A stretch of DNA of 64,000 nt from Bugula neritina (lineage: Eukaryota > Bryozoa > Gymnolaemata > Cheilostomatida > Bugulidae). The stretch covers positions 2,021,001-2,085,000 of the forward strand of contig OZ037765.1 of NCBI GenBank assembly GCA_964035545.1, in the 5' to 3' direction. Made by a program: the position numbers and the translations under genes. Below are positions 11,476-23,352 of this stretch, piece after piece (the first letter of the stretch is position 1; the number at the start of each line of letters is the position of its first letter). Under the pieces are notes generated by a model. It saw nothing but the letters and a program-made list of their open reading frames with translations. It was not told the DNA's origin and did no database searches.

Positions 11476-13252
11476 TTTTTACACTTATTTAAGCACCTTA
11501 CAGAATTAGTGTATTGTAAGTTTCTTTGGAGTGTCTCCGGAGGAGACACAGAGTGCAGCCTACTCGAATTGTAGCTTAGATTTGTCAAAGTTTGAAAGTT
11601 GTCTGCTCGAAAAAGCAAAGTAGTCATACTCTCAATTGAAAGCTAAAATGCAAGCATAAAAAGTTATATTTCTTCTTTCATTTTAAATTTTAGCAGTTTC
11701 AGATACAATATGAAGTCCTAGTTCCAAGGCAGTGTCAATTGCAACTGCAGTCATACAGAATAGCACTTCTAGCAATCTCCAGTCGATAATAGATCATGAT
11801 GTCTTGAAACAAACTCCTGGCTTCAAAGTTGAGGCAGAGCAAGTGTCAGAGTAGCCCAAACTTGAAGTTTAGAATAATTAGTACAAACTTAGGATCAACA
11901 AGAGTTTACATCTTCCCTTAAAACCACTCAAAAAACATTTGCTGTTTAGAAGAAGCCACCTTTGCACAAATTTGACAAACCTTCTCAAGCCCTAACTAGA
12001 TTATTATCATAACATGTGAGTTGACCATTTCAAACATGAAAATTTAGTTAAGTGTTGACGTGGAATAGTTCCGGATTCTAAAACTCTGCATTCACAGCCA
12101 TTCATAAAATCTACAGTCACAGCCATTCATAAAATCTACCACAACTAGTTCCATTGTCAGCAACACTTCCTGCCAGTTTGATCTTATCTGATCGCCGCCT
12201 CCACTTTATGTTTTTATGTAAGATGACAATTGAAACTTACTGAGCTGGATAACCTGAATTTACTAGATACAAAGTTAGTAACTTTAAAGAAAATCCTTTG
12301 TGTTTATGAAGTCATAGTAATAGTGATGTTTAGTTTGGGTGCAGCAAAAGCACAAGCGCTTACACTGACTTGTTTTTAAGGCAAAACATTATCATGCCAA
12401 TGATTCGTGACTTTTATTAGTTGCAGTAGTTTCCCTTTGAAAGTGCAAAAAAGATTTAGCCAAACATTTAGCCTCATACCTAGTGTGGGCCCTTAACCTT
12501 TTTAGGGACAGGGGGGCTAATTTAGCTTAAGTAATTAATTTAGAAATGGTGCTTTTAAGTAGTTACATTTTTATAGCATTGAGCCCTAGACCTTAATTAA
12601 AGCAATACGTTGCACTTAAGCGTCTTGTGGGGGCCATTTAAGAAAGCTAATTTTTTGCATAGCATGCATGGTGTTCTCTAATAGTTGATGTAATAAGCAC
12701 ATTTAGCTAATGGCTATGATAATACACATTATATTAACATAGAAATTCTAGCGTTTTAGCCATAAAATCAGTTTCTTTTTAGAGGAAGAATAGATAACAG
12801 TTCTTAGTAGCAGCCAATACTTGTATATACAGAGTTTTTATATTTCTACAAATTGAAAACAAATAAACAACTTAAATACTTGTATATGCTCTATCAAAAA
12901 TGAATCCAAAAGTAATGAAACAAAAATTTAAAATAAAAATATATATTGAAATGCTCACGTAGAGGATGCTAGCTAGTATAAATAATAACATTATATTTTT
13001 AAGGTAAAGGTATACTAGTATTTTCAATAAGTTTAGTTATAGTATGCACGATACTATTGCATCTGAGCCTGTATAACCATGTCTGTATTACTACTAGACA
13101 TGCTTATAGTACTACTAAGTATGCCTGTATTACCAATAAACATGCTAATAATGATCAGAGTTTGTATATAAGACTAATAGTGCAACTTGACATAGATACT
13201 TTATGTTTATGTGTTTGTTTTTGCAAAATATTCTACAGATGAACTAAAATAG

Positions 13253-16200
13253 CTATGAAAACGTTTTTCTGGAAGATTTTTGGTATTGGAAATTATTTAG
13301 ATGTAGAAGTAAACTCAAGCAAGCTCCTGTCAGCATGCTAGCTCCAGCCATATAAAAAGTTGCGTCATAATTTCCTGTCTCGTCAAATAACCAACCTGAA
13401 AGCAATAATCATACTTTCCTTCAAAAGTCAATTTATAACATTCTTTAGAAATAATTTGTAGATATCTATTTCACAAAAGCACGTCTTGAACTTCAACAGG
13501 TAAAGAGAAAATAGGAGAAAATCAGCTTTTCTACTGGGTGTAAAAATATTTTTGCAAAAGCATTTGTGCTAAAAAATTTGAATTTGCTAATTTGTTAATT
13601 GACTACAACAAATAGCTTGAGCTACTTACAGCATGTAGTCTGAGGCACTTACCTCCAAGTGGAGGACCAAAGACTATAGTAACTCCTCTTATCATACAGA
13701 TCAACCCGAAACCATTGGTCAGCTTTTGCACGCCAATCAATTCACATATGATAATTGGCACCAATGAGATGAAAGCACCTAGAATATGCGAGCAAACATA
13801 TTTATTTAGTCAGCAGTAAAACATATTGAGTAGTACTACATTAGTTCTGTGCCAAATATTTTTCAATCAGAATCGGTTACCTGAAAAAAGACCATACATG
13901 GCGATGACCGCTGCCATTTCTATATAGGTGTCTGTAAATGGAATGAACAAGACAGACAATGATGTAAGAATCATGCAGGCGTTGTTGAATTGTAAGGCTG
14001 GAAGTTTCGGAAAGAGTACAAACAGAACTCCAAACAGCAGACGTCCAACTGTGTTGCAGATTCCTAAAACATTTAAGCAGTTATAATATAGGGGTAAATA
14101 GTTTTGTAAATTCTTATGATTTGTAAGTTCTAATCATGTTTCTTTAGAAAACAAAGCATTATGTAAGTACAAAAAAAGCTACGGCAAGCCAACCAGTCTA
14201 CCAGTCAAAGAAACCAGACAAGAAACCACCCATCAAGTTCAGTAAAACTTGAGTATTATAAAACTTAGTCTAACCTCACCCATGATAGAGACAAGTAAAG
14301 CTGCTTTCTCTTTATCAATGTTGTACTGTGGTTGTCTGGCTCTGTTGGTGATCAGAACAACTGGTATGTAGAACCCAATCATGAAGAATAGATTTGCTGC
14401 GCAAAGGATTAGCATTCCGTGGTGTTTTAAAACACACGGGTCAGTCATCTCTATCAGAACTTCAGCTATAGGCTTTGGAAGCTTCCGGAGACATGACTGG
14501 TATCGTCTGTTGGTCTGAAACACCAAGCAAGCTTGTAAACTGATGTAGGAAAAGCACATTGGAACCTCTATTGGTGTAGTAAAACAAACCAGTAGACTAG
14601 TGAACTTCCAAATATCAAACTCTTCAAAAAGAATGAAGCAGTAATAAAATAATATTAAGTTTATTATTTTCTGCCAGCTAAACTGTTGAAGCAGACAGAC
14701 ATAACGGACAACTTTATTGTATTATTTTGTCACACTTCTAGCTATCAATAGCTTTAAGTAAAAAGTTTCTGCTTTTCCTTAGTTCTACTACTACAATGAA
14801 ATTAAATAAAGTTAAATTAGATTATAAGGTATTTGAACTGCTAACCTTTGAGTCACTAAGGGTGCTAGGTAGGGAGCCAGAAAAATACTGGTCTGCACTA
14901 ATATTGTAAATGGAACCGCTGTAAAATATATCTTTTGCATAAAGAGGTCTCAACACGTCTGGAACAATCTCCATTGTTGTGCCGGTATTGTGAGTCACAA
15001 ATGCGCTGGCATGTAGTCTTGAACTTTCAGTCAGGCTTTTCCTATGAGCAGTCAGTTTCATTGCTGAGTGTATAGTCTTATCTAAAGTTTATATAATACA
15101 AATGCATTGCTTTCATAAACTTTTAGGCATGAGCGACTTAGTTTGAAAGCAGGTTTTGAAGTTTAAGATTTGACATCAAAGATTTTATTACCAGCTTCAT
15201 TCAAAGATATTCAAAGCTATAAAATTTAAATAGGGCACTAGACACTTTGGTACATATTATAAAAACATTGTCTATATAAGCATGTGCTAATTGATCCATT
15301 TAATAATTATTATAGTTAACCGCTACACCACAGGGCCCACTGGGTAAACTAAACACTACATGCCACCCAGTTCTCTAAAACTCCTGTGGTTTCTCTACTA
15401 CTCCTTTAGGCTCCCCTGACCTCTCAACTCCCTTGAAGTATTACTACTAAATTTTAATAAATGCCGAAATAACTTGTAAAACTTTTGCCCCCACTGGAAT
15501 TGGAACCTAGACCTCTAGCTTGCAAGCAGGCAAACTAACTACTATACACCGCAAAAGCCACTGGCAAAACTCAACACTACAATAGTCATACCTAAATGAT
15601 TGACCCATAATTTTGTGCGCGATTCTCTTTTGACTTCTCTGCCTAAACTAGTATTTCCCTCTCCATGTTGTGTTAGGATCACATTTCCTTCAGCACCAGA
15701 CACTGAGCTGTCTTCAGATGTATTGTGAAGTAAACACTTTTGCTCTGTCAGTGTGGAAGTTGAACTGCTAGCTTTTAGCACTTTGCTCCTGGCTGTCAAA
15801 GGTCTCATTAAACTGCCAAACACACAGCACTGCAGCATCAGCCCAGCTAAAAGTATCAGAGACACAGAAAGTGGGAGTTTGAAGCATAGTCCTGCATTAC
15901 AGCCTGTAAGTTTTTATTAACATTATTGCATAACATTATTTTTAAATACTATAATACTTTTTATTAACAAACAATACAGCAGAACAATTTAGTTTGCATA
16001 AAACTGCTGCAACTAACTTGAACTTGGTTTGATAAGCTTTATGTTTAGCCGTCTTTTTCACAAGCAGACATACATCACAATTATAGATGTGTAGTAAATA
16101 GACAATGTGAACTACAAGCCATAAATGCAATGTAACATCATATTTACCAAAAACAATGTGGGTTCCTTTCCAGCCTAAGTTCTCTAACAGATATTCTGTA

Positions 16201-18274
16201 AAAGGAGCAAATATTATAGCACCAAACCCTGTACCAGCTACAGATATGCCAGTGGCTATGGCTCTTTTTTTCCGGAAATATAAGCCAACCCCGACAATTG
16301 TTGGCAGATAGATCATTCCAAAGGCTATTCCTGCAAAATCAACAACTATACCATATTCATATAATAACAACAACTATGTAATCGAAACTATATATATATG
16401 CAGGCATATAAGATCTATGTATTGCATACCCTACCTACATATGTACAGGCAGCAACTATTATATAAGATCATTTGATGAGCAAATCAGCGGGCTATAAAA
16501 ACGAAATATTTTTTCAGTGATAATACTTTTTACAACTACATAATGTGTAAAGAATTTTATAATTACATAATTTATTATGTAACTTATTATTATCATAAGC
16601 TAGTGTTAGATATAATGACCAAGTCAAGTTGAGTAACAAACAAAATTAACTAAATAATTACATTTATAAGTTGATTAAATCAATAATTACTATTAATTTA
16701 TTTAACTAAACAATATTATTGTTTATATAAATGACTTTATTCCAGGACTACTTTATACTCTTTAATGTGACAAGACTCTTTGATTTAACAACTTACTTCT
16801 TAGGATACTATAAACATGCACAGTAGTACACAACACTTACCTCCTAGTACGCCGTAAGTTACTTGAAATACAGTGACTGACGGAGAAAATGTGCTAAGTA
16901 TAAACGGAAGGGTTCCGATAAGACCTCCAGTAATGGCCACACTCCGGCAGCCATATTTGTTTATTAGTGCGCCAACTATGGGTCCTGTAAAACAGTACAG
17001 ATAATTGGACAATCTTTTGATATCAATTTGCAATATTTTGTTTAATTTACAGCACATAAAATGCTTCATCTTGTAATATAAAAGCGAGATATTGACATTT
17101 TTTTTCTCTTCGTCAAAAAATATTGTTAAAATTACTGAACTATGCAGTTACCATGCTTTTCTAATTATAATGTTTTTAATAGCACTAACAGGTTATAAAA
17201 AGTTTAAAATAGGAAATTATGCTCATTTTGAAATAGTATTTGATACAAGCAATCCTCTCCTACCTTCAATAGCATGGATACCGAGGTACAAGGAATTAGC
17301 TAAACTGATACTAGATACACTGGAGTTGAAGTGCGTAGCGTACTCTTGTAGGATAACTCCGAAACTGAAGGCTATACCGTCCACGATGACGTTACAGAGG
17401 AAGGAGGCTAGACAAACAACCCAACCCCAGCCTCCATCTGGTGCCAGACCTTCTGCACAGTCTAAAAGAACAATACATGAGGACAGTTATGAATTGGGGC
17501 TACAATTAGCACGCTTAGAAAGATAGGTGCAGTAATTTAGATATTTAGAAAAGCCTGTGTTCTAGCTCCACAAGCTATGCTCTTTTGAGATTATCAGCTG
17601 CACCCCAAACTAAAATTTAAAAACAAATAAAGAACTTCGATTATTCCAATTTACCTGTTACTGTACCTAAATGCAAGTGTCATAAAGAATACATTTGACA
17701 AGTTTATGTCTTGGTTTTAAGCTAACTAAGGTGTTACACAGTTTTAAATAGTCTGTCTTTAAAATTGTTAACTGATTTTATCTGAAAGCACTGGCTTTAA
17801 TGTTATAAATACAAAAGTCGATTTGGTAAAATTTCTGTAAAAACCAATAATCAGAAGATTATTCTAAAAAGTTCACTAAGAATTTTAAATAATGAATATT
17901 AACTCTGACAAAATGAATTGGTAGTTTAACTTTTATAAAACATCTGCAGCTAGAAATACTTTCTCTCAAACTCAGCCCATCATATTTCACCATTTTAGTT
18001 TGTAAATTGAAACAAATAGCACTAAAAACTTGCATAATTTGAGATATAGAATAGCTTGCACCTGACTCAAAATTACAATTGTTACTATCCGCTGATACTG
18101 AATCACCACCTAATGGCGATATTGTGTTGCCACACCTACACTTGAGCTGTAGTTACCTGTTTCTGGTATTGACAAGCTGTTGCTGCTTTCAGACAGTGGT
18201 TCAGTTAGCTCTACTTTTTCAGTCAAACAACTACAGCAGTCGCGTTGACTCGACAATTTCTCTTTCAATTCCAT
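13253..18274 (-). CDS. M3: MCT/SLC16-like transporter
   Basis: Coding exons in transcript order: 18157-18274 (ATG at 18272-18274), 17264-17461, 16841-16984, 16148-16330, 15592-15846, 14846-15081, 14280-14514, 13881-14063, 13653-13778, 13253-13395 (stop TAG). The total is about 606 aa. Residues 1-39 are a hydrophilic N-terminus with a CCSC cluster; DGGWGW is at 48-53. Helix 4-5 carries RKKRAIATGISVAGTG, the loop carries LRPLYAKDIFYSGS, and helix 8 starts GICNTVGR. The loop exon acceptor is ambiguous: a second AG gives 14846-15063 (about 600 aa), and both fit phase 1. Orientation is opposite to M2 and M4, so M2/M3 converge and M3/M4 diverge. Function is inferred from the family only; the substrate is unknown. 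Confidence 0.87.
15316..15558 (-). repeat. tRNA-like SINE, family 1 (one 5' fragment and one full tRNA-like copy)
   Basis: Two minus-strand hits of the same family. 15316-15340 has only the A-box part and its 5' flank; 15486-15558 has the whole tRNA-like part. Both are followed on the plus strand by the family's shared flank (ACTGGGTAAAC..CACTACA), so the element extends beyond the tRNA-like core. Confidence 0.6.
17515..17625 (-). repeat. Dispersed repeat 'R100', copy 3
   Basis: Minus-strand copy in intron 1 of M3: TAGAACACAGGCTTTTCTAA then AATTACTGCACCTATC. The 5' half is diverged. Confidence 0.4.
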
Positions 18275-21200
18275 TTGACAGTCTTTTCCAGGTTTAGTTT
18301 ATTTACATATCACCCCTCTTCTTTGCCAGCATGTCTTTTATTTCATAATAATCTGTTTCCAGGCTGTCACAAATAATTCGATGATATATAATCCTTCAAT
18401 CTTCATAAAAAGTTATTGGAGTAAACTGTCACTTTATAAACCACCTGGGTATTCTAAGATTTAATTTACTGCATTTGAGTTGACTTAAAGTTAATTTCTT
18501 TTACTGTATAATTGGAGACACATGCGTTGCCGGGTTGAAGTGGTAGTAGTAAGTGCATGACGTACTTGTTACAAGGTTGAAGTAGAAGCTTTCATTCAGT
18601 GGAACACTTGCATTCATCTCATCCTTTATGTTTAACTATTAAATGGACAATTGATTAATAGCATTTAAATGTGAAGATATAGCTATTTCATTCAACATTT
18701 AAGGTTGAAGTTATTGAAAATATATAAAGAAATAATAAAAAGAAAATTAATTATTCAAGTCAAAGCAATATAAGGATATCAAAACATTTTAAATTTTTAT
18801 TGAAAATTCTACCAAAAAAATTTCAGAAACTTAACTAGTTGTAAAGTGGACATTATTCATCACTAGCTGGAATATTCACAACAATTTCATTTTATCTTTC
18901 TGTAACTTGAGGTGTGCTCCTGAAACATTAGGCAGTTTTCAACTAGCAGAAGACTCAATAGAATTAGGCAAGCTACATGGACAGCTAGTGAGCTAGAAAT
19001 TGCTTCTATTGAAACTTCCTACAAGTAATTGCTTAAGGGTTTCCAGGTGCTGATTTACATTTATACAACAGATATACAACTTATAAACAACTTATTTGAA
19101 AGCTAAGCGAATTTTAATTATAAACAGTCAAAATAAGTGTTCCAGTAGCAAAAGCATTTCAATTACCAAAAAAAATAGTTCACTGACAATCTTTCAACAT
19201 TATATATAATTATACTTCAAATAAAGCCAGGCGTACATAATTTTTTGAAATGCAGTGCATTCTGGGTATTGAGAACAAACAATAGACCATTAGAATGCCT
19301 TTTATAGATTATCAGAAAGGTCAAAGTTTGTAAGTTCTTTGACAGTAACCAGAACAGGAGTTGATTTAATTATTTCAAGTTTTAGGAGAAAGTTGAGTGA
19401 AACTATTTGGAAATACACACGGCATTATTTTAGTAGTTGCAGTAAGTTACACACAAAAAATTTTGTACCACATCAGCTATGCAAAAAGAATTACTTTGGA
19501 TTGAAGTTGCATACTTTTAAATTTTGTACATGCAAAGATAGCTTGGGCTTTCACTTTTTAACAGTTGCTTTGGATTTGAGTACAGAATATACTTTACCTA
19601 TTGGGCAGATAACTTCCTATATTTCAATATTATATTAATTTTCTCGTTGAAATTTGTTTGGTTCGTGAAATATACAACTGTCTTTGTTGTAGTTTTTACC
19701 TAAAATGCAAGCTTTTCTAATCTATCATTTAAGTGCAGTCACGCTAAAGTTTCAACAACTTTAAACTTTCTTGTAAACTTTTGTTGTTGGCACAAGAGAA
19801 CATAACTTCTTTTACAGATATATTTTTCATCTATAACATCTACGGGCAGTTTTTAAATTTCTCCAGTACAACTCTTACCTTACTACATAACTAATGACTG
19901 CTGCTATCCTTCTTTGAGCTGTAAATATATGTAAGACATCACTTTGAAAAAGTACAAGTCTAAGAAACCATTTGCAACATTTATATTCCCTGACAAAAAA
20001 TCACTTGAGACTTCAAGTGACTCCAAGACAAAGGTCAATATCTAGGAAGGGTCAACTACAGCGGTGTCTGTAAATTTTTATTGCTTTAAATTACCAGTAG
20101 CTGCATTTAGGTGCAGAAGAGAAAATATTTCAATAGCCTAACTTCTTTTATTTTATCAATAGATTGTGGTTTGAAGCCTGAGTTGAATGTCTCACCAATG
20201 ACTATTTCAGAAACAAAGAGAAGTGCCAATATTTGATTTGATTTGTATATTGAATAATAATATAATTTAGAGGTTGGTCATTGGTCTAACAGGCATATAA
20301 AAATTTGTAACGCCAACAAAATGTGGAAAGAATTATTTTCACTTAGGCTATCCCAATAGAAAAAGCATTTCAGACTGCAGTAAGGTAATAATAATGATGG
20401 AGTTGAAGTTTTTCATATCTGTTTCGAATTATAACATAGTTATATAAACTCCCTATACAATGAAGAGGTGAAACATTCAATTAGTTACGAGACAAAGTTA
20501 TATATTTGACATGGACTAGCTGTTGTGCAGTTAATATATCTTTTCGTTTCAAATCTGCTATTTTTACATCTAAACTTTTTATTTACCCTGTAAGGAGCTA
20601 AAAAGTTCTGCACCAAAATATACAAGCATTCTGTTATCAGGTCTGTAATTATTTATAGCTATATTGTATATACAACTTTTAGTATCTATTGCGTTTTTAT
20701 ATATGTGTGAAATGATGCATAACCCATGAAACATTGTAATTTATTTGAATGTACCCATAGAAAGCTTGAAATTTACTTACTCTATCCATTTATATCATAT
20801 ATTGAAGAGTATTTTTGGGGTATGAAATTTATAAAAACTATAAGTTATTAATACATTTAGCAAATGTTTTTTATTGAAGTGCATAAAGCTTCATGTCAAT
20901 GCTTTAGTTCTCTAATATTGATAAAGTGTGTAGAATAGATAACTCTACTACTTATTTATATAAGTATAAATTCAACTAGCATGTGTTGTTTAATTAATAG
21001 TATTCAGCAATAAATATTTCAATCATTAATATTAGAGTGCAAATGAAACAACAATATTATAATGGTGAGAACAATATTAATCTGGAGAATTAGCAGGAAA
21101 TACACACGAGATAGAATAATATATATCAGTTAGGGCAGAATAGTAGATATACAATCTGATATAATATAATATATTGGAATAATGTGACAAATCATAAACA

Positions 21201-21719
21201 ATGGCGCAATTAAATACACAGAGAATACCAAAAAGGTAACACATAAATTCAGTGAAATGCAATAAAAGTGATAGAAATATCAATATGGCATATTTACAAG
21301 TGTTGTGTTCTTGAAAATTTTATTTTAAAGAAAAACTTTAATGAATGAATACAGTGCTCCCTCCATCTCTCAAGGATTTGTTTCTAACGAAATTCCATAG
21401 GTCATGAAAAAGGCTTGGGACTTTGTTTGGTGGCTTATGTATGTATATAGAGACAAAGTAGCTAAATTAAACAGAATTTGTGAATTAAGTTCAATATTCT
21501 ACAATGTCACAACTTGCAGTGAGATACAGAGAAAGCATTACAACTGAACATAATTGAAAAGTACTTTGCTTATATACAATACACAATATCTGAGCTGGTG
21601 TGTTATGTGTTACATAATCATTTGTTTACATGATACTAATCAGTGTAGGTATTATCTCATATACTAAGTATTAAATAATCACTTAACATTTCTGTAGCTT
21701 GTATGCAGTTGAAGCTCTC
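18275..21719. other. M3-M4 intergenic region (divergent promoters)
   Basis: Separates the divergent starts of M3 and M4, so both promoters and any 5'UTR exons should be here, but no motif is distinct enough to mark. A diverged 'R100' repeat is at 19755-19895. A 99-codon open frame at 19339-19638 resembles nothing known to me and is probably chance. Confidence 0.5.
19755..19895 (+). repeat. Dispersed repeat 'R100', copy 4
   Basis: GAGAACATAACTTCTTTTAC followed by TTTAAATTTCTCCAGTAC, a diverged copy in the M3/M4 intergenic region. Confidence 0.35.
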
Positions 21720-23285
21720 ATGGGTGAAAAGTCAGAAACTAAAAGCAGAATCTCTTATGATGAGAAGTTTGAAAAGTCTTCCACATTCGACGAGATTGTC
21801 GAGACTGAGAGCTTTACCACCAGCACTGTGACTACGGCAGGTACGTAGGTGTATGTAATACTGTATAGTAGTATATATAATACTGTATAGTAGTATATAT
21901 AATACTGTATATATAATACTGTATAGTAGTATATATACTCGTATATGAAATACTCACGCAATATAATAAACTCACGCAAGTTTATAGTCATCATCCTTGT
22001 GAGAAACCCTGGTGGAAAGGGTTTTTGTTAAATCATTACCAGCTGAATTATTCAGATGTGGCAGAAGAACCATTTTGACTGAATGCTCTGTCTAACATCA
22101 CCAATGACCTTTACTGGGGTTAATGACCAATGCTGTAACCCCTAGACCACAGCTGCTCCCTGTACTAGTATATGTAATACTGTATCTATAATACCTATAT
22201 AATACTGTATCTACATCTATATAATACTCATACTGTATTTATCATCTTGCTGTCTGTCGTGTCCGACTATGACTTCTGGTGTATCATTAGTCTCCATCTG
22301 GGTTTGTCAAGTGACAGCATTTGCCATTTACCGAGAGATATCTCCTTGTCTTTAAGGTTGCATTTAATGGTATCTTTGTGACGGAGCCTCGGTCTGCCAA
22401 TGTCACAGTAGCCTTCTGTTAGCTGTGAGTATAGAACCTGTTTTGAGATCCTAGTGTTGTCTAATCTGTTGGTATGTCCGGCCCATCTTAGATTTCTTTG
22501 GATGAGGGTGTCATATAGACTGGTAATGTTGGTTTTTTGAAGGATCTTCATATTAGATACAAAGTGCCACCATTTCACTGACAGTATCTGTCTTAGCCTA
22601 GGGCCACACGGTGCGTATTTTCGCATGCGAAAATTGAAATCGCAAGTAGCAAAGGTGTCCACTGTAGCGTTAGTGATGCGTGATAAATAAAGCTTTCATT
22701 TTTAAATCGCACTCGCTTTCAATAAAACGCAATTTACTGGAATGTAGCACTAAAATAAAGAAGTTGGGCTCGCTGAATAACTATCAGCCAATTAGGTGAC
22801 GACGACAGAGACGATTCGCACTTGCGTTGAGAATGCAGAGCGACAAGTGCGAAGGTTTTCTCAACGCGCACAGTGGACACCTTTGCTACTTGTGATTTCA
22901 ATTTTCGCATGCGAAAATACGCACCGTGTGGCCCTAGGCTAAGTTGATTCATAAAAAAGGCATTCAGCTTGTGTGCCGTGATCTTATAGACTGTGCATGA
23001 CTCCACTCCATATAGCAGTGTAGATAAAACAATGACTTGGTAGACTGCACATTTTGTCTTGGTTGTCAGGTCTCCGTTATCCCAAACCCTTTCTCGTAGC
23101 CTTCCGAAAGTTTGTGACGCTTTTGACATTCTCAATTGAAGTTCTTGATCAAGTTTGTTGTTGTTTGTGATGGTTGAGCCAAGGTATTTGAAGTTCTTGA
23201 CTGTGTTGAGGATTTCTCCATCTATACTAATCTTTTCTCCCTTAATCATGTTTTCCTGGTGATGGTTGATACATCATCTCTATTA

Positions 23286-23352
<67 letters not shown>

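Larger units (their letters stand above)
10585..13252. other. M2-M3 intergenic region (3' ends converge)
   Basis: Holds the 3' flanks of M2 and M3. A candidate AATAAA for M2 is at 10980-10985. An 'R100' repeat is at 11380-11475. The rest is AT-rich with no gene I can support. Confidence 0.5.

Noticed and set aside
17092-17526. 144-codon plus-strand open frame
   Set aside because: Antisense to the helix-1 exon of M3 (17264-17461), which has the family motif and correct splice sites.
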